A stretch of 64,000 nt of DNA from Takakia lepidozioides (GCA_030704615.1 CM060732.1:20088001-20152000), one strand, 5' to 3'; positions 12,657 through 28,762 are shown, numbered from the stretch's first letter. Translations and numbers: made by a program. Notes: a model not told the origin generated them from the sequence alone.

Positions 12657-13410
12657 GCTTACAACAGCTTTTCCATAAGTGCTAGAGAGCTATGACATGT
12701 CCCGGCAACACGAGAACTCCATGGCATCAATCAGATGCAACTCCATCCAAACGGGACAAAGGTTGAGTTACTCAAATTAAAAGTTAGAGGAAAAAATTAA
12801 CCTAAACAGGGCCATAATGTAACATTAATTGAAGAAGATTTTTTTAATTGAACTGCATGTCATTCCTAGCCATGTGATATAGGTAGACCCCGCCCATTCA
12901 TTTACTTTTGGGTTTTAGTATTTCAATGTGCAAAGAAACATTGTTTTTGGGATTTAGGTGGGTGGGCATTGCTTTGTGTAGTCTAGTGGAGAAGACAATA
13001 GCTCCATGAAGAAAAAACACACAATATTTACAAGTGACATGTTGTCATTTGCAATATATAGACATATATATATATTTTGTGACGTTGCTTGTTTGTATAA
13101 GTACTTCATCTTGGTTATATGATATACTTATTATAAATGGCCTACATAATATTGGGGGGTACATGTGTCATGTACATCGTAGAAATAAAAATTAAATTGT
13201 TAAATATTATATGTATTTATAAATAATGCTATATAATTTTATATTTCGTGTGTCACATCCTTGTGATTTTTTATTGAGAAAATTGCATTGCATGTCTAGC
13301 AATACAAAACATTCTATGTTTTATGAACACAATATTTCAAACATTTATAAGTATTTAAGTACAGAAATGCATTGACTATATATCTATACATCATCTCTAA
13401 ATCATGCAGC

Positions 13411-14400
13411 CTATGTATAGGTCACTCAGGATATTTTTGAGTTCATGCGATACACATAAATGATCAATATAATAATAGGAGGTGCATGTTAGAACTTAGA
13501 ATGAATATTGAATTATAAAATCGAATATACATATTAAAATAATATTTGCTATTCATTTTTTCAATTTGATCTCCCAAATCCATGTGTTTTTTTTAAATTT
13601 AAAACAACTTATGCACGACAATGAAAAATATTCTACTTATGAGACTTTGTACACATAAATGATCAATATAATAATAGAAGGTACATGTAAGAATGAACAG
13701 GGAATTGTGATATTTTATATGCATTTTATGAAGGCTGTTATAGAATAGATTCTAATTGGATCTGTCATAGTTAAAAATATTTCTTTGCATATCTGTCAAT
13801 ACAAAAATTCCAAGTATTACGAACAAACTAGAAAACTATAGAGTATACGTGCACACATGTTATTAGATCCAATTGTTCTTTATCACAATTCCTATGCATC
13901 CATCCTATGCATAGGTTACTCATAATCTTCTTGAATTCATGGGATACAAATAAATGATCTATATAATAATAATAGCAAGTGCCTGTATGAGTGAATATTA
14001 AATTATAAAATCTTCTCTGTATTTTAAAATAAAAAATTTATTTTCTTATAATCCGGTCTCACACATCCTTGTATTTTTAATTAAAAATAACTTATTGCAG
14101 GACAATGAAAATATTCTACTTATGAGACTATGTACACATAAATGACCAATATAATAATAGAAAACACATGTAAGAGTGAACACTGAATTGTGATATTTCA
14201 TATGCATTTAATAAGGCTGTTATAGGATAGATTTTAATTCAATCTCTACCCTTTGTGATTTTTTAATTCACAATACTTTATTGCATATCTCATAATATAA
14301 AAATTCTAAGTAATACGAATAAACTAGAACACTATAGATTATACGTCCACATATTAGATCTAGTTGTTCTTTAAATATCATCAAATTATTACGTTATAGT
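13411..14400. repeat. AT-rich tandem repeat, period about 485 bp
   Basis: TATTCTACTTATGAGACT recurs about 482 bases apart (13,630 and 14,115). The CTAGTTGTTCTTTA-like segment recurs about 485 apart. The TAGGTCACTCA / GGTTACTCATAA plus AAATGATC.ATATAATAATA block recurs about 490 apart (13,411 and 13,904). This gives two to three diverged copies. The surrounding 12.1-14.5 kb is AT-rich and gene-free. Confidence 0.6.
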
Positions 14401-14735
14401 CCAACATTCTTAAAGACAAGGTCTCATCATATTTGAATTATGCAAATGACCCTAAACCCTCTACGTATACGTGTATATATATGTATTTATCAGAAATTAG
14501 GTTGTGCCAATCTGAACTAAGTTGTGCCAACAACCTGGCGCCACCTACGCTGTTGACACCCATGTTGTCAACAAGTGGTGTGAACAACTAAGTTGATTTG
14601 TCGAGGGACGTGGTCATACGGCATTCCTTCGTGTACCAAATGCCCGACAAATCAAAGATGAAAGCATCTAAGCATAAATTTGAAGGATCTAAGAATCTAT
14701 TAGAGAATATTCATTGAACAAGTGGGTGAAGACAT

Positions 14736-15210
14736 GGGCATTTGGTATTCCAACGAATACCATTTGCCCACAAAATCAACCCTAGACAAATCATCTACAA
14801 CCACTAGTGGTTGATTTGTCGAGGGTCCTAGATGATTTGTCGATGGTTGTAGATGATTTGTCGCGGGTCCTAGATGATTTGTCGATGGTTGTAGATGATT
14901 TGTTGAGGGTCGTAGATGATTTGTCCAGGGTCGTAGATGATTTGTCGAGGGTTGTAGATGATAGTAAAATTGTCGAGCATTTGGTATTCCATCAACGCAT
15001 ACCGTTTGCCCACAAAATCAACCCTGGACAAATCATCTACAACCACTAGTGGTTGATTTGTCGAGGGTCGTAGATGATTTGTCGAGGGTTGTAGATGATT
15101 TGTCGAGGGTTGTAGATGATTTGTTGAGGGTTGTAGATGATTTGTTGAGGGTCGTAGATGATTTGTCGCGTGTTGTAGATGATAGTGAAATTGTCGGGCA
15201 TTTGGTATTC
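14736..15210. repeat. 21-bp minisatellite in two arrays with palindromic flanks
   Basis: The unit GTAGATGATTTGTCGAGGGTY is repeated about seven times at 14,810-14,960 and about six times at 15,049-15,185. Each array is preceded by the palindromic core CAACCACTAGTGGTTG and by an inverted pair built on CATTTGGTATTCC...GAATACCATTTG. The whole approximately 240-bp module is duplicated. Frames through the array (repeated DDLSRV) are artefacts of the 21-bp period. Confidence 0.8.
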
Positions 15211-15239
15211 CATAGTAATGTACAAAAGGCACACTCATA

Positions 15240-16549
15240 CTTCATCCTTTGAGAAGTGCAGTGGGCTGGTGCCACCACCACCTATACTATGTATATCACC
15301 TGGCTGACCGACTTCATGTGTTTCAGCCAATTCTGGCCTTCCAACTCTCTAGTGATAGAAGAATAGAGAAGGAAGAAACTGAGGCAAGATAATGTTTCCA
15401 AAGAGCAGATGTCTTGCATATCAGTAACTAGACAAGTTTGCCATCTTCCCCTTCTATTTGCTCCTCTAGCAAAAAGAACTAAAAGAGAAAGAGAACAGGG
15501 AACCTTAAAGTGATGTGACTTACACCAAAACCAATGAAAATGACTGGTTTCCAATAGGGATAAAGCCAGGATAGAAGCACAATCACCTGGCACCGGAAAG
15601 ATAGTCTTATCAAATCTGATACAAGGAGCCTTCATCTCAATTTTCTTGTGCAGCAGGAAAAGTAGGCTTTCCCAGGGTATACTTCCCCAACCACCCCATC
15701 GACAGATTTTGACTGTTCTTTAAACTCAGCCATCAGCCATTCTGAATGAGAACTGAACGACAGCATTTTTTTTTTTCAGAAAATGCAATCATGGCACTTC
15801 CTTGAAATGTATAGTACAAGATTGAATACTCTAGAGGATTCAAGTCGTACATCAGTTCTATACCCACTAGTTCATGTGTCTTGCCACTGGTCCTCAGAAG
15901 TTGTTTCAGTACTCCCATATTTTTCTAGAGTGTTCTTCTTATAGTAAGGCACACTCTACCTATCCACCCCCAGCCACTGCCTCTGCCTGAAGATGCAAAC
16001 TTTCGCTTCCAGTATTCCCAACTCCTGGGGAAGCAACTGCAATTAAACTACGAGTTCAAACACTATTCCTCCCACTGCGTGCGGTCTCCTCCACTACCGG
16101 CACCAATATGAACTCATCATGTACATGACATAGATATTTCTGGATCCATCTGATAACTCACAAAAGATCTTGCCTCTAGGTACCAATTTGCACCGCGAGG
16201 CTCCTTGCTGAGCCATGAAGTGTTACAAAGAGAAGTCTTACAAAGAGAATTAGTTAGAAAACAACAACTCAAAGTGCCCCTCATAGAAGTGCGTGTCGTT
16301 CCTTTATCTCTGCCTCAGGTGTACTGACCTTATTTATGATTGAAGCCAACACGATCAGCCTCCACCAAAGCCGCCATGCCTGCTTGGCCACTTGCCTTCT
16401 CCAATGAGCATGTGAGCTTCTTGATGATGGAGGCCCCTCAGCTACTGTATAAGTACATTTAGCAGGGCTTAAGATGCCTGGTTCAAGAAATTTCACCTAT
16501 TTACAATTAACTTCCTCAATTCATCATTCAACCCTTGTGTTGTCACAGC
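15240..16549. other. Downstream flank of the MKAS-family gene, no gene called
   Basis: Higher-complexity sequence than the repeats before it. Open frames on - (15,282-15,635 and 16,281-16,496) lack family signals. The stretch probably holds the 3' untranslated region of the - strand gene ending at 16,550, and perhaps further non-coding exons. Confidence 0.35.
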
Positions 16550-18091
16550 TCAATCCATCTTCACCGTGCCAGTGTTGTTGGTGGCATTCATGATGGCTTT
16601 CTTGAGTTCCTTGCTCACATCATGCTCAGAAGAACCTCCTGGTTTTGCTTTCCCTGCAGGGTGAGCTACTTTGCTGCCATATTCACTGCCTGGCCAAATG
16701 ATGGGCTTGGTTTCACCGAGTGACCCGATCTCTTGAAAGTCCTTCTTGCCCTCCCACTCTTTCTGAAAGCTTGAATCTTTTAGACCACTTGTCTGCAAAC
16801 TGCTTCCATTAACTTTCTCATGGAGCTCATCAAACAGCTGGGATTTGAGCTTATTCTCTTCCTGCATCAGAAGCTCCCCAGGCTTGCGCCTACTCACCGC
16901 AGTACCATACTGGCCAATTTCACCCTTCAGATCGACCATGGTTTTCTTCAATAATTTGTTTTCTGAATGAAGCAGTAATAGCTGATGACGCAAAAAGCCA
17001 CACATGGAGGCAATGCGCCCCAACTGCAGGCTCTCAGTTGGGCCACCCATGCGACCGTAACTGGGTGCAAATTGTTCACCAGCATACAAACTAGGTGTTG
17101 ATTGCAAGCTTTTGTAAGGGTCTACACTCTCAAAGCTGATTTTGTCCATGACGAGCACTGGCAATTTGAGGACAGAGAAACTGGACTCCCCCCTACCGAA
17201 GTTGTGGAACACATCCGACGGTATTCTTACCCCCCACCTGATGCGTCCCACTGCTTGTCTACCAAGGGGGAGTTCACTGTGTACGCAAAAGCTCCAGCTC
17301 TTCCCCGTCTCTCCTAAACAAGACGAGTTTTGCAATCCTCCACCCTCCCTTTCAGCCAACTCCAATGAAGAATTAACCTGAGGATCATCAGCTGCGCCCC
17401 CCACGACGACACAGCTGTCATCCGAACCTTCACTGACACTAGCTCCATCCAAATTGTTCGTCTCCGCGTACCCCACTCTCTCTCTCTCATGGCATTCATC
17501 ACGGGCTAGACTGCCCTGGCTTCCAGTCTCGTTGAAGTAAACAACTTTTCCCTTCACATTCACTCCTGAACGTACACCGAAACCCAATGACTTAACACCA
17601 TTATCGGCTCCAGAATCGTCCACCTTTCCATCACTACTCCTTTTCGGGTCCGACGCCCTTCTGCCTGCAAGCAGCAGTGCGGGACTGTCTGACTCTGACC
17701 CTTGCGTTTCAAGAGTAGGACTTCGGGAGCTGTCGGCGTCGTTCCTGAAACTAAAATCCCAAATTCTCGGTTTCACACGAAGAGAAAACGACGGGCTCCC
17801 CCAGGTGGAGAGATTGAATTCTGCCGCCATGGCCAAAGAGGGACCGCTAGAAGAACCCCACAGCCCGAACCCTGTCTTGAGGAGGAAGGTGAAAGGTCTG
17901 TGCGGATCATTGGGCTTGTACGACACCCTGCACGAGGGACCGGATTCCAAAGAGGAGCCCAGATGCAGCGCTAGCTCATGTGCATCTCCCACAGATATGG
18001 CTGAGCACAGCGGCAGCCCAAGGAGATTGACCGGTACTTTCGCCCTCACTAAAGGCTTCTTCCCCTCTCTCACCTTCACCGACGCCTTCAT
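16550..18091 (-). CDS. Plant-conserved MKAS-start protein of unknown function
   Basis: A single uninterrupted frame of 513 codons. I chose the internal Met at 18,091 because MKASVKVRE...RAKVPVNLLGLPL is how I recall a plant protein family beginning; the frame stays open six codons upstream to another Met at 18,109. The N-terminal 120 residues hold the ESGPS-x-x-V-x-Y-x-PNDP-x-x-PF pattern and hydrophobic strands. The middle is Ser/Asp/Gly-rich and low in complexity. Near residues 385-440 is a likely coiled coil (QLLLLHSENKLLKKTMVDLK), and the C-terminus is Lys-rich. I know no biochemical role. It is divergent from UBC27 across 1.35 kb. The gene is confident, the function unknown. Confidence 0.8.
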   Translation of the reverse strand: MKASVKVREGKKPLVRAKVPVNLLGLPLCSAISVGDAHELALHLGSSLESGPSCRVSYKPNDPHRPFTFLLKTGFGLWGSSSGPSLAMAAEFNLSTWGSPSFSLRVKPRIWDFSFRNDADSSRSPTLETQGSESDSPALLLAGRRASDPKRSSDGKVDDSGADNGVKSLGFGVRSGVNVKGKVVYFNETGSQGSLARDECHERERVGYAETNNLDGASVSEGSDDSCVVVGGAADDPQVNSSLELAEREGGGLQNSSCLGETGKSWSFCVHSELPLGRQAVGRIRWGVRIPSDVFHNFGRGESSFSVLKLPVLVMDKISFESVDPYKSLQSTPSLYAGEQFAPSYGRMGGPTESLQLGRIASMCGFLRHQLLLLHSENKLLKKTMVDLKGEIGQYGTAVSRRKPGELLMQEENKLKSQLFDELHEKVNGSSLQTSGLKDSSFQKEWEGKKDFQEIGSLGETKPIIWPGSEYGSKVAHPAGKAKPGGSSEHDVSKELKKAIMNATNNTGTVKMD

Positions 18092-19441
18092 TGCATCTCG
18101 CCACAACAACCTGTTCTTCCCAGGAACAATTGGAGAGAAAGAGAGACTGGGAGAGAAAGGGGTTGGGGTTGGAGGGAGGAATCAACGTTGTTGAACACTG
18201 TCAGCGGTGCAGTGGAAGAAAAAGGAAACCCAGCTCCCCCCACAGACGTTCCATTCATGCCCTGGCTCCGTGCTAATCTTCTCCTGTGGAAACATCCAGA
18301 GGGCGAACTTAGGAGCCGCAATCTCCCTTTGAAAGAAAGATAGAGTATCCAGCAGAGGAGGCGGATATTACGAGAATTCAGAAACACCCCAAGACAGTAG
18401 ACACAGCCAGGGCCTCGGAACACAGGCGGCAAGTCGTGGTTTCTTTGTCCTTCATATGATGGAAGGATATAATGCAAGGAAAACTTCAAAACACATGCAA
18501 GTCAAAGCAACTAGCTAACGAAATTGAGAATCAGGTGTAACCCACCTTAGGTAAGCAACTCCCCGGGAATGCAAGAGACGGGCACAGTGCAGACGAGACG
18601 ATGCGAGCCACGAAATGCAGCAGCAGTCTTGCATCTTTGAACCGGGCCCACAGGGGAGCCCCACTTAATTTTACAAGTGCAGGGTTACATCAAGTTTCTT
18701 TCTTTAACGTCCAGTGAATTTGCATACAACAAACATTCTGGCGAAACCTCGTTACACCTGTGGGCGAAAGTGGGTTGGAGAGGAGACGAAGGGGCACCTG
18801 CCTGTTGGATTTGGTCGCTGTGCAGATCTCTGCAGCGTGCCCTGCCTTCTGATTTTGCTTCTTATCTGCATTTCTTGTATTGGGTTGCGAATTTTCGAAT
18901 CAGTTTCCTGGCGTTGGGTCTGATCCCGAGCAGTGTGTGCGATAAGTGTTTGGAAGGTTGGAGTAGATGTGGAGATTCTGCTTAATTGGGCATTCTATCT
19001 GTTGGGTGCCGTAGTTGGTTGCCTGTGTGGAGCATTGTGTGTTCTGCACAACATCGGACAATTGGGTCGATCTGGCCTGTCTACTTGGAGGCCTCATTCC
19101 GTTCTGTGAAGGTTTCTCTTGGGGTTATAGTTCGTTTGAGCAACCGATGTCCGTGGAAGTGCTTCATCAATCGCATATTGGGAGTGGTGAGTTCTCCGTA
19201 TTGCCGAAGTTAGAAAGCTGGGGGAGGTCCTTCGCATCTTTGCAAAGGTGGGGGAAGAGTTGGTGAGGTGTTTTGGCGGCTATTTTTGGTGAAGCCCAAA
19301 GAGAGATAGGGGACACACGCAGAGGTAGAGAGACAGAGCTGGGAAGGGAAAATTGCTCAGACTGCGTAATACCCTATCAACGTTTCAGAGGAAGGCCAAA
19401 GGTGGGAGTTGGCAGCGGTGTGAGATTGAAAGGGGGTAACA
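18092..19441. promoter_or_regulatory. Divergent intergenic region (MKAS-family gene / UBC27)
   Basis: About 1.35 kb between two divergent start codons, so it should hold both 5' untranslated regions and promoters. A CTTAGGTAAGCAACT donor-like site on + near 18,547 could belong to a UTR intron. I see no convincing TATA box on either side. Confidence 0.5.
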
Positions 19442-22093
<2,652 letters not shown>

Positions 22094-23152
22094 AATGGTG
22101 TACACAATTTGAGGTGTTGATTCACTTCCATTGTAGCTGTAGAGATTTGGTCACAGGCAGCAATGCTGGGGGACAGAAGATTGATTTGACAAACATTAGG
22201 ATGAACAGTGGGCTATGTGCAAGTGCTGAAGTATACAATGCAGCACAGTAAGTAATCTCAAAATTTAAGAGGATAATGCGGGTCCTGGGTATACTTGGTC
22301 AAACAGTCTTAGCCCTGCACTTGCATGGAAGGAAAATTTTGCGGTGTCTAGAGCACTTCACTCTTGTTGGCATTTGACCTAAACCTCCAAGGTACAGTAC
22401 AGCTGATTTTGTAAAGGACATGGCTGGCTTATTACTATCTGTCCGGCTTTTCAGTTGGGTCTGGTCTGCAAAAAGCATGTCAGACATGAAGAACGAGAGA
22501 AGTATCATTCCTAGCATGAAGTCTTTAGTCTCCACCACAGACATATCCATCACTGGAGATTTTGTTCATATATGTAGAACCTAAAAAGGTGGGCCTCTGT
22601 CAGCAGCCTTTTTAATACCTCACCTCAGCAATGAGAACCACCTGCAAGGTACTACTCTGAGAGAGCATGCGCTGCCTCAAGAGAATGGGTAAAGGCCAGA
22701 CAAGCTTTTAACCAGCGAGCCATAAAGGGGTAAAAATGAAAACTTGGCCTACTGCAAGCAATATGGTTCATCTGTACAGGTTGGGAGCAACAAATCCTGG
22801 TCACATGAAGATACAGCAAACCCATGTGTGCTGTGCAACCCAAACACAGAACTCACACAAGCAACAAATATATCCAATCAAATTATCTCCAAATCAGAAA
22901 TTTTGAAATCAGTATGATTTACTGTTGGTTTTAAAGTGATTAAAACCAGTCACTTTTCACAGTTAGATGCTTGTATACAATTGTTTAATGCAGTGTTGGT
23001 GATGGCATGTGTCTAGTTTCGACATTCCAACTTCATCAGTACAGACATGGTGTCAACCTGGGCTAATCCATCCTGACATGGGCTGCCCGAATAGTTTCCT
23101 CCTACACTTACTGCTGCCTGGAAAGAGCAAAATCTTTTCTTCTTAGTTATGA
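22094..23152. other. Convergent intergenic region, no gene
   Basis: Lies between the stop of UBC27 (+) and the stop of the transporter gene (-), so it holds both 3' untranslated regions. Short frames at 22,299-22,553 and 22,652-22,843 on - show no family signal. Confidence 0.6.
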
Positions 23153-26100
23153 CTACACCTTGATCACATGGGACAGCTCAAGGATGTTGATGAAGGCAAT
23201 AACCAGAACACAAAGTATGCCCAGGCCACACATGCTGATCACAACAGCTTTCTCTCCCAAACTCAGATCCTGCTCATGCAACCTTCATACCCACAGCTGG
23301 AGACATGTTAGTATCTGACATACCTGCGTGAGTCACTGTAGTCTGACCACACCAAAGCTAACTAAGCAACTGGACACACTCCAAACTTGTAACTGCCTGA
23401 CTTGCTACCCAGCAGACTACTTAAAATGCTGTTACAATTTAAAATTTGTAACTGTTGTTCCATGTCTTCACATATGTAAATGGGAAAACGTATAAAAGTG
23501 AAGCCACCAATCGACTTCTTAAACTCAAAAAAGGAATGCCAAGGAATTTTAGAGCAGCTACTCAAGGTATATACTGGCACCCATTTAAGGTAGCTGGCTG
23601 TAGCCTTGGGGCGATAGATCGTGCACTCTAGCAACAGTGGGGGTGGAAATCAGCCTGAGGGGGACCATGAAGCCCTCCACTATCATTGAACACTGGCAGA
23701 CGTGTGGGCTCCACCTTTGACATCCTATTGGTTCCAGCCTTGCCGACTTTCTCCAAAAGCCCCTTACCATGGCACCAATTCCAGGCAAGGAATTCCAAGT
23801 TATCTCTGACAGAGTGGATAAAGATGCAGTAACTGCATCCCCACTTCTTGTGTAGGTGGCATCTTGCGCAGAGAACACCGACTGCACTGCAGTCCGCTAC
23901 CCTCACCAAGAGCAGGAATCTCTCATGGAACTTCGACACATCGCCAACGTGTTGGGCCGTCCACTACTCTCACTTGTTTATCAAACGGTGAGAAGAAACT
24001 TGGCCAGGTAAGATAGGGAATGTTGCTAGAAAATGCTAAGGCTGAAAATATAGTATGAGTGTCCCCTTTAGAACTTCCAGGGTTATTTGTGGTTGTTACT
24101 CACATCAAACCCTTTCCGTCATGAATCTCCTATGCAGGAAGTGACTCACTTATAGTAGAAAAGAGATGGAAGAAGGAGCGAGACAGAGACGGAGCAGACA
24201 CCCCCCACCAGAGACTCCACGCTATCCAGCACATCGTACCTGCCCACAAATCCCAACCCTCTACCAGCCTTTCAGAACCACAACTCCCAATGTCTTCTCT
24301 GCTTGGTACACTCTCCCCAATAGCCATCATCTGCCTATATGCACAATATCAAGAGACAGGACGTCCATCCAAGCTATGTCATAATAGAATATTGCACAAA
24401 TGTAGGACAGTGCATCCTAACTATTTACAAACAAATCTTCCAAGATTTATGTACGTACGCAAAATACGCCACCACGTAAGCCAGAACCAGCACTATTGTT
24501 CGTGCGATTAAGTCCATGATGCCTGCTTTCCCAGGAACAGACAATCTCTGGTCATCATTATCCAAACCAAGGCCACCTAGCCACTGTCATCCGTCATTGA
24601 CAAAGCTACAAATTAACATGTCCCACTTCGATGTGCCCTCCCTGGTCCCCATCCACTAAAGCACCTGCCAAAACCCTTGTCTTCATCCCCTCCAACCCAA
24701 AAGAGTACAAGCTCTGTTAATGGATGAAGCAGAGAGAGAACCAGGGGCATGAGGGCTGGAGGTACGACGTGCCATATCCACAATTAATTCTGCCACCACA
24801 TACAGCAATGCCTGTTCCCATCCACTTGTTCAGGTACCCCCAAGTAGTTAGGCCTCTGTCTGACATGTTGCTTGCAAGGAAAGCGTCATTCTATCTATCT
24901 TTCTTCCTCTCATAGTTTTTTTTCTCTATTTTAGCGAGGAAGGAAAAAATCAAGATCGAGGTTTGAGTCAACCCAAGATTTGTCTTTGGCAAGCCAAGAA
25001 ATTCAGGCAGAGAAACACACCAAATGCAGAGATACTGGGGGAGAGAGGAGGAACACGTCATAACATATCTCTTTCTTTCCTTCTTCTGTCTCACCTTCAG
25101 TCAAGATGCTGAGTGCATAGAGTGTCGTTTCTCCGCACAGCTCCAGATAACAATTTCCACCTCTAGAAGTTAACAAGATGAATCTCAACCTCTACTTGCA
25201 TCCAGAAATATGCAATATGCAGCACCTTATCAAATCTGACAAGTGATGAAAGCAGCACGGAAGAAGAAGGGCACAGGAGGGACTGTACAGGAATGGTGGA
25301 GTAGGCGCTCAGAGCAACCAGCGCAGTGACGACTTGATTGATGGTAAGAGAGAAACGACCAAGTTTCAGCAGGACAAACCCTGTCACGCCTGATGCCTGG
25401 TTCAAGTTGGCCGTCACCAGCACTTGGGTTGCCTGCCCAAAATAGAAATAGGCACACCCTGCCATTGTAGCATACCTGGCCCCATGCTGCCGGTGAGCAG
25501 GACCAGAAATGTTATACCAGGAACAATGTATCTCTGAACTGGTGAGAAGAGAGGAACAGCCTAAAACACAGAAATAAAGAGCACTTGATAAAGAGCATGC
25601 ATGGTCCATGGAGCATGAGACCACAATAGGTGGGAAATGGTGAGCGAGTGATGTCCAAACACAGGAAGGGTTATGACCTGTCTATACAGGGCAAAGGGAC
25701 GGCAGTTGGTACAAAGGAGAGTGAAGGAGCATACAAGAGAAACATGGCAAAGAAAGCCAGGTTGACACAATGCTCAAAGTGATGAGGATTCCTCATGCTT
25801 CTCCGCAACGATGGCAAGCCTGCATGCCCTGCTTGCCACCGCCCACCAATCCCCACCCCATCCCTGTCCTCTTTACTCATATGCCCTTTTCAAGATAGAT
25901 TCAAACAGAAGTAAGAGAAATAAGGGAAGGGTCAGACCAATGTTAGGTGAATGCCTTCAACAAGTTCAATAGCTTGTCAAGTTGAGAGAAAGTGTTCTGC
26001 ATGTAAAAATGAAGTACATGTTAACATACCCGAGAGGGATACAACCAGGATTCCTGTCGCTATGGGCAAGTGCGCCCAATCCACAATTTCATGCACTGCA

Positions 26101-28762
26101 CTGGCCGGATTATCCACTGCCTCCCGTTCTGGATCCATAACGAATGCTATCACAACAACTGTCCCCCACAGACAATTGAAACCAGCTTAGGACTTGCACA
26201 TATGAGACCTTGCACCTTCTGAGGGACCATGTAGTAAGAGAAACAAACCTGAAGTAAGGAGCAAGGAGGAGAGGATGCCAGATATGCTGATGGAAGTGAG
26301 CCGCGAAAAAGTTCGGATCCAAATTGCAGGTAGCATTATCACAATGCTTCCAATCACCACCATCTCCCTGTTCCATCACCACGTGGAAAATAAGAATGGG
26401 CCACCTGTCTTAAAAGCTCACACCAGTGCCTTGAAATATGAGCGAGTTCATTCACTCCATGGTCAACAAACACTCCCCAAAAACGATTGTGGGAGGGCCC
26501 ACCTGGAAGGCACACAAGTGGAGCCCAGACAGAAAGGACCAGCCGGAAGCAGCATCTCAATGGACTGCCAGACAACAATTAAGCACAAACAAGACGCTCC
26601 AAAAAACTCTGCTACCCCCATCAGCATCACCTACCCTTCCCTCCCCAACACACTACCACATTAGTCAACCACCCATGTGACCAACCACAGCTGCTGCTGA
26701 TTGCTGTATAAGAGGCTTCAATTAAAGGCCAAACTACCTTCCAGTTGCCAATTTACTTCAGAAAGGTGAGTGCAACAAGGAAGTAGTAAAGCATACCATC
26801 CAATGGCCAGGGGTACCCAAAGCAGTTGTGCCCAGATTGGGGTACGACGGCAACACACCGGTAGGCATCTTGTCAAAGGACCAGCATATGAGCTTGGCTG
26901 AGTATGCAAATATGATGCTCAGCGCCCCTAGCACCGCCTGCCATGCCCTCAAGGAAAACTTTAAAGCATCCATCGAAGATACATACCCAGAGAGACAGAG
27001 GAAGACATGGAATGAAATGAGGTGACACTTTACAGCATCTGCAGAAAGCTCAAAGAGCTTATGGGACAAGAAAGCATGAAACAGAAAGGAACTTCAGAAA
27101 AGAAAAAGTTTATCATGGCCATGGGAGGCCTGGAGAGAGATTGTACTCATAAGACGTTGTTTGCCGTAGCCTTGTGGCCATTGACCCCGCGCCCAGTTTG
27201 AGCGGGAACAAAAGGGACAGAACCTACCTCTGTCAGGGGCTGACGTTGGTAGTAAGACTCACCTTCATATATAGAATTAATCCGGGTTTTCCAGATATCC
27301 TCTAGAAATCCCTTCACACAAGCATCAATCTGCTGTGTGTGATTTGCCCAAAAACTAGGCCTCAGGAGGGCCTGGGCTTTTGGCTCAGCCTTGAGACTTT
27401 CAAAGTTGGTAAACAGGGGTACAGGCACAATTCCCTTGATAGATTTGAAGAGAGCGTCTCTTTGGTGAGAGAACCCCGGACAGTGTATCAGAAAATGAAT
27501 AGTGTCTTCAGATTGCCCACACAACGGGCAATTGCACTCTCCCTTTCCTCTCTGCTTCTGTTTGCTGTTCAAAGGTAGGCTTCCTGCCCTGAGTTTAAAT
27601 TTCAGTCAGGCCTGGAGAGAGAAACAGAAAGAAAGGAACAAGGAACTATACAGCGACCATGGGAGGCTAGAAGGCAACACAGTAGAACTACAAGGAGAGA
27701 GGAAGAATCTGAACTCATGAGGAGTACATGCAATAGATGTCATGGCATTGGATGCAATTGGAAGATAACTGCTTGGTTCCTCTGTAGCTTTGCTTGGCTC
27801 GCAAAGCATTTTTTTTGTGGGACAGGGAATCCTCATTAGACTTTGCCAGCTCTAGTCATGTAGCCATTGACCCTGCACCCAGTTTTGGACCAAGCGGAAA
27901 AAGGGGTGGAGGATGCAATATAGGGCCACTAGCATTGCAAAGGCTTACTCCTTTTGTATCACTCACCTTCAAGAGAGGGAGAGAGGGATTACCAAACGAA
28001 GAATAAAGACAACCAAGCCAAGGATAAGTGTGTGATGACTCCTCATCATAGAGTGCACGACTGTGATAGCACAAACATGCACTTTAAATCAGTTAAAACC
28101 TAATCACTCTACAAAGTAGGAAAATTGTCCCTTGACTGCAGGTCTGTGGAGTTTTCTCCTGCATATATTGGGACACTCCCTGGGGGGTTAAGTGGGAAAG
28201 GGGAAAAAACTAGTACCAAGCTCATCCAACCCCCAAGGCGGAAGGCATAGCCCAAGCTGAGCAACCCCACACCCACATAGAGATTCACCTGCGATTCACA
28301 CCACATACATCCCATGACATCAGTGCCAGCAGGTCCAAAACATAGCATCGTAGAGAATACAGAGAGGGGGCATGAAGACAACCATCCAAGGAAGTATTGA
28401 TGCAGCCTTAAGCAAAGACGTAGAGACAACAACGGCACAAGAGATTTGACAGAACAGACAGCCAACAGTCAATGATAAATAGATGTACGAAAAACTAAAG
28501 CACAAGAAACACCAAAGCATAAGATGAGAAAGGGCTGGTAAAAAACCGTGTTCAAGATGGTCTGGAGATCAGACTGCAAACCGCTAATGGAGCCACTATC
28601 GAATGACTCCAGCAAGTCAAGCTTTGATGTGACGGGGGGCATACATGCCTTGCCCTTATCTCCACCCCGCCCTCCCTCAGCATCATCCGATGTTCCGCTG
28701 TCCTTCAGCAAAGGCTTGCTGGTATCACTAATCAGCGATGATCTCATGGCTGCCTGCTGCAT
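23153..28762 (-). CDS. AVT-type amino-acid transporter (AAAP family)
   Basis: Eleven exons, all GT-AG and all phase-consistent, give 464 aa: 28,547-28,762; 28,217-28,288; 26,797-26,937; 26,503-26,630; 26,249-26,367; 26,030-26,158; 25,735-25,828; 25,289-25,475; 24,459-24,547; 24,150-24,239; 23,153-23,282. A 70-residue hydrophilic N-terminus leads into NLYVGVGLLSLGYAFRLGGW, the signature first helix of vesicular/vacuolar amino-acid/proton transporters. Later segments include SYPNLGTTALG, MLPAIWIRTFSRLTS, LSGHAGLPSLRRSM, YFYFGQATQVLVTANL and a hydrophobic C-terminal helix. About eleven membrane spans are expected. The substrate is not predictable. The start could be Met1 or Met6. The boundary of exons 8 and 9 is the least certain. 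Confidence 0.9.
27147..27572 (-). mobile_element. LINE 3'-end fragment inside a transporter intron
   Basis: A 141-codon frame contains CNCPLCGQSEDTIHFLIHCPG. This is the zinc-knuckle pattern (C-x2-C, x8, H-x4-C) that follows the reverse transcriptase of many non-LTR retrotransposons. No reverse-transcriptase motifs remain. It lies in intron 2 of the transporter gene (28,217 to 26,937), in the same orientation as the host gene. Confidence 0.65.

Noticed and set aside
14807-15281. Open frames across the minisatellite with repeated DDLSRV or QIIYNPR
   Set aside because: A 21-base period, a multiple of three, keeps frames open on both strands. No independent evidence of coding.
15282-15635. 117-codon frame on - downstream of the MKAS-family gene
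   Set aside because: No motif and no splice join to the gene in a sensible phase. More likely 3' flank.
17102-17381. + strand frames within the MKAS-family gene
   Set aside because: Antisense shadows of a 513-codon conserved frame.
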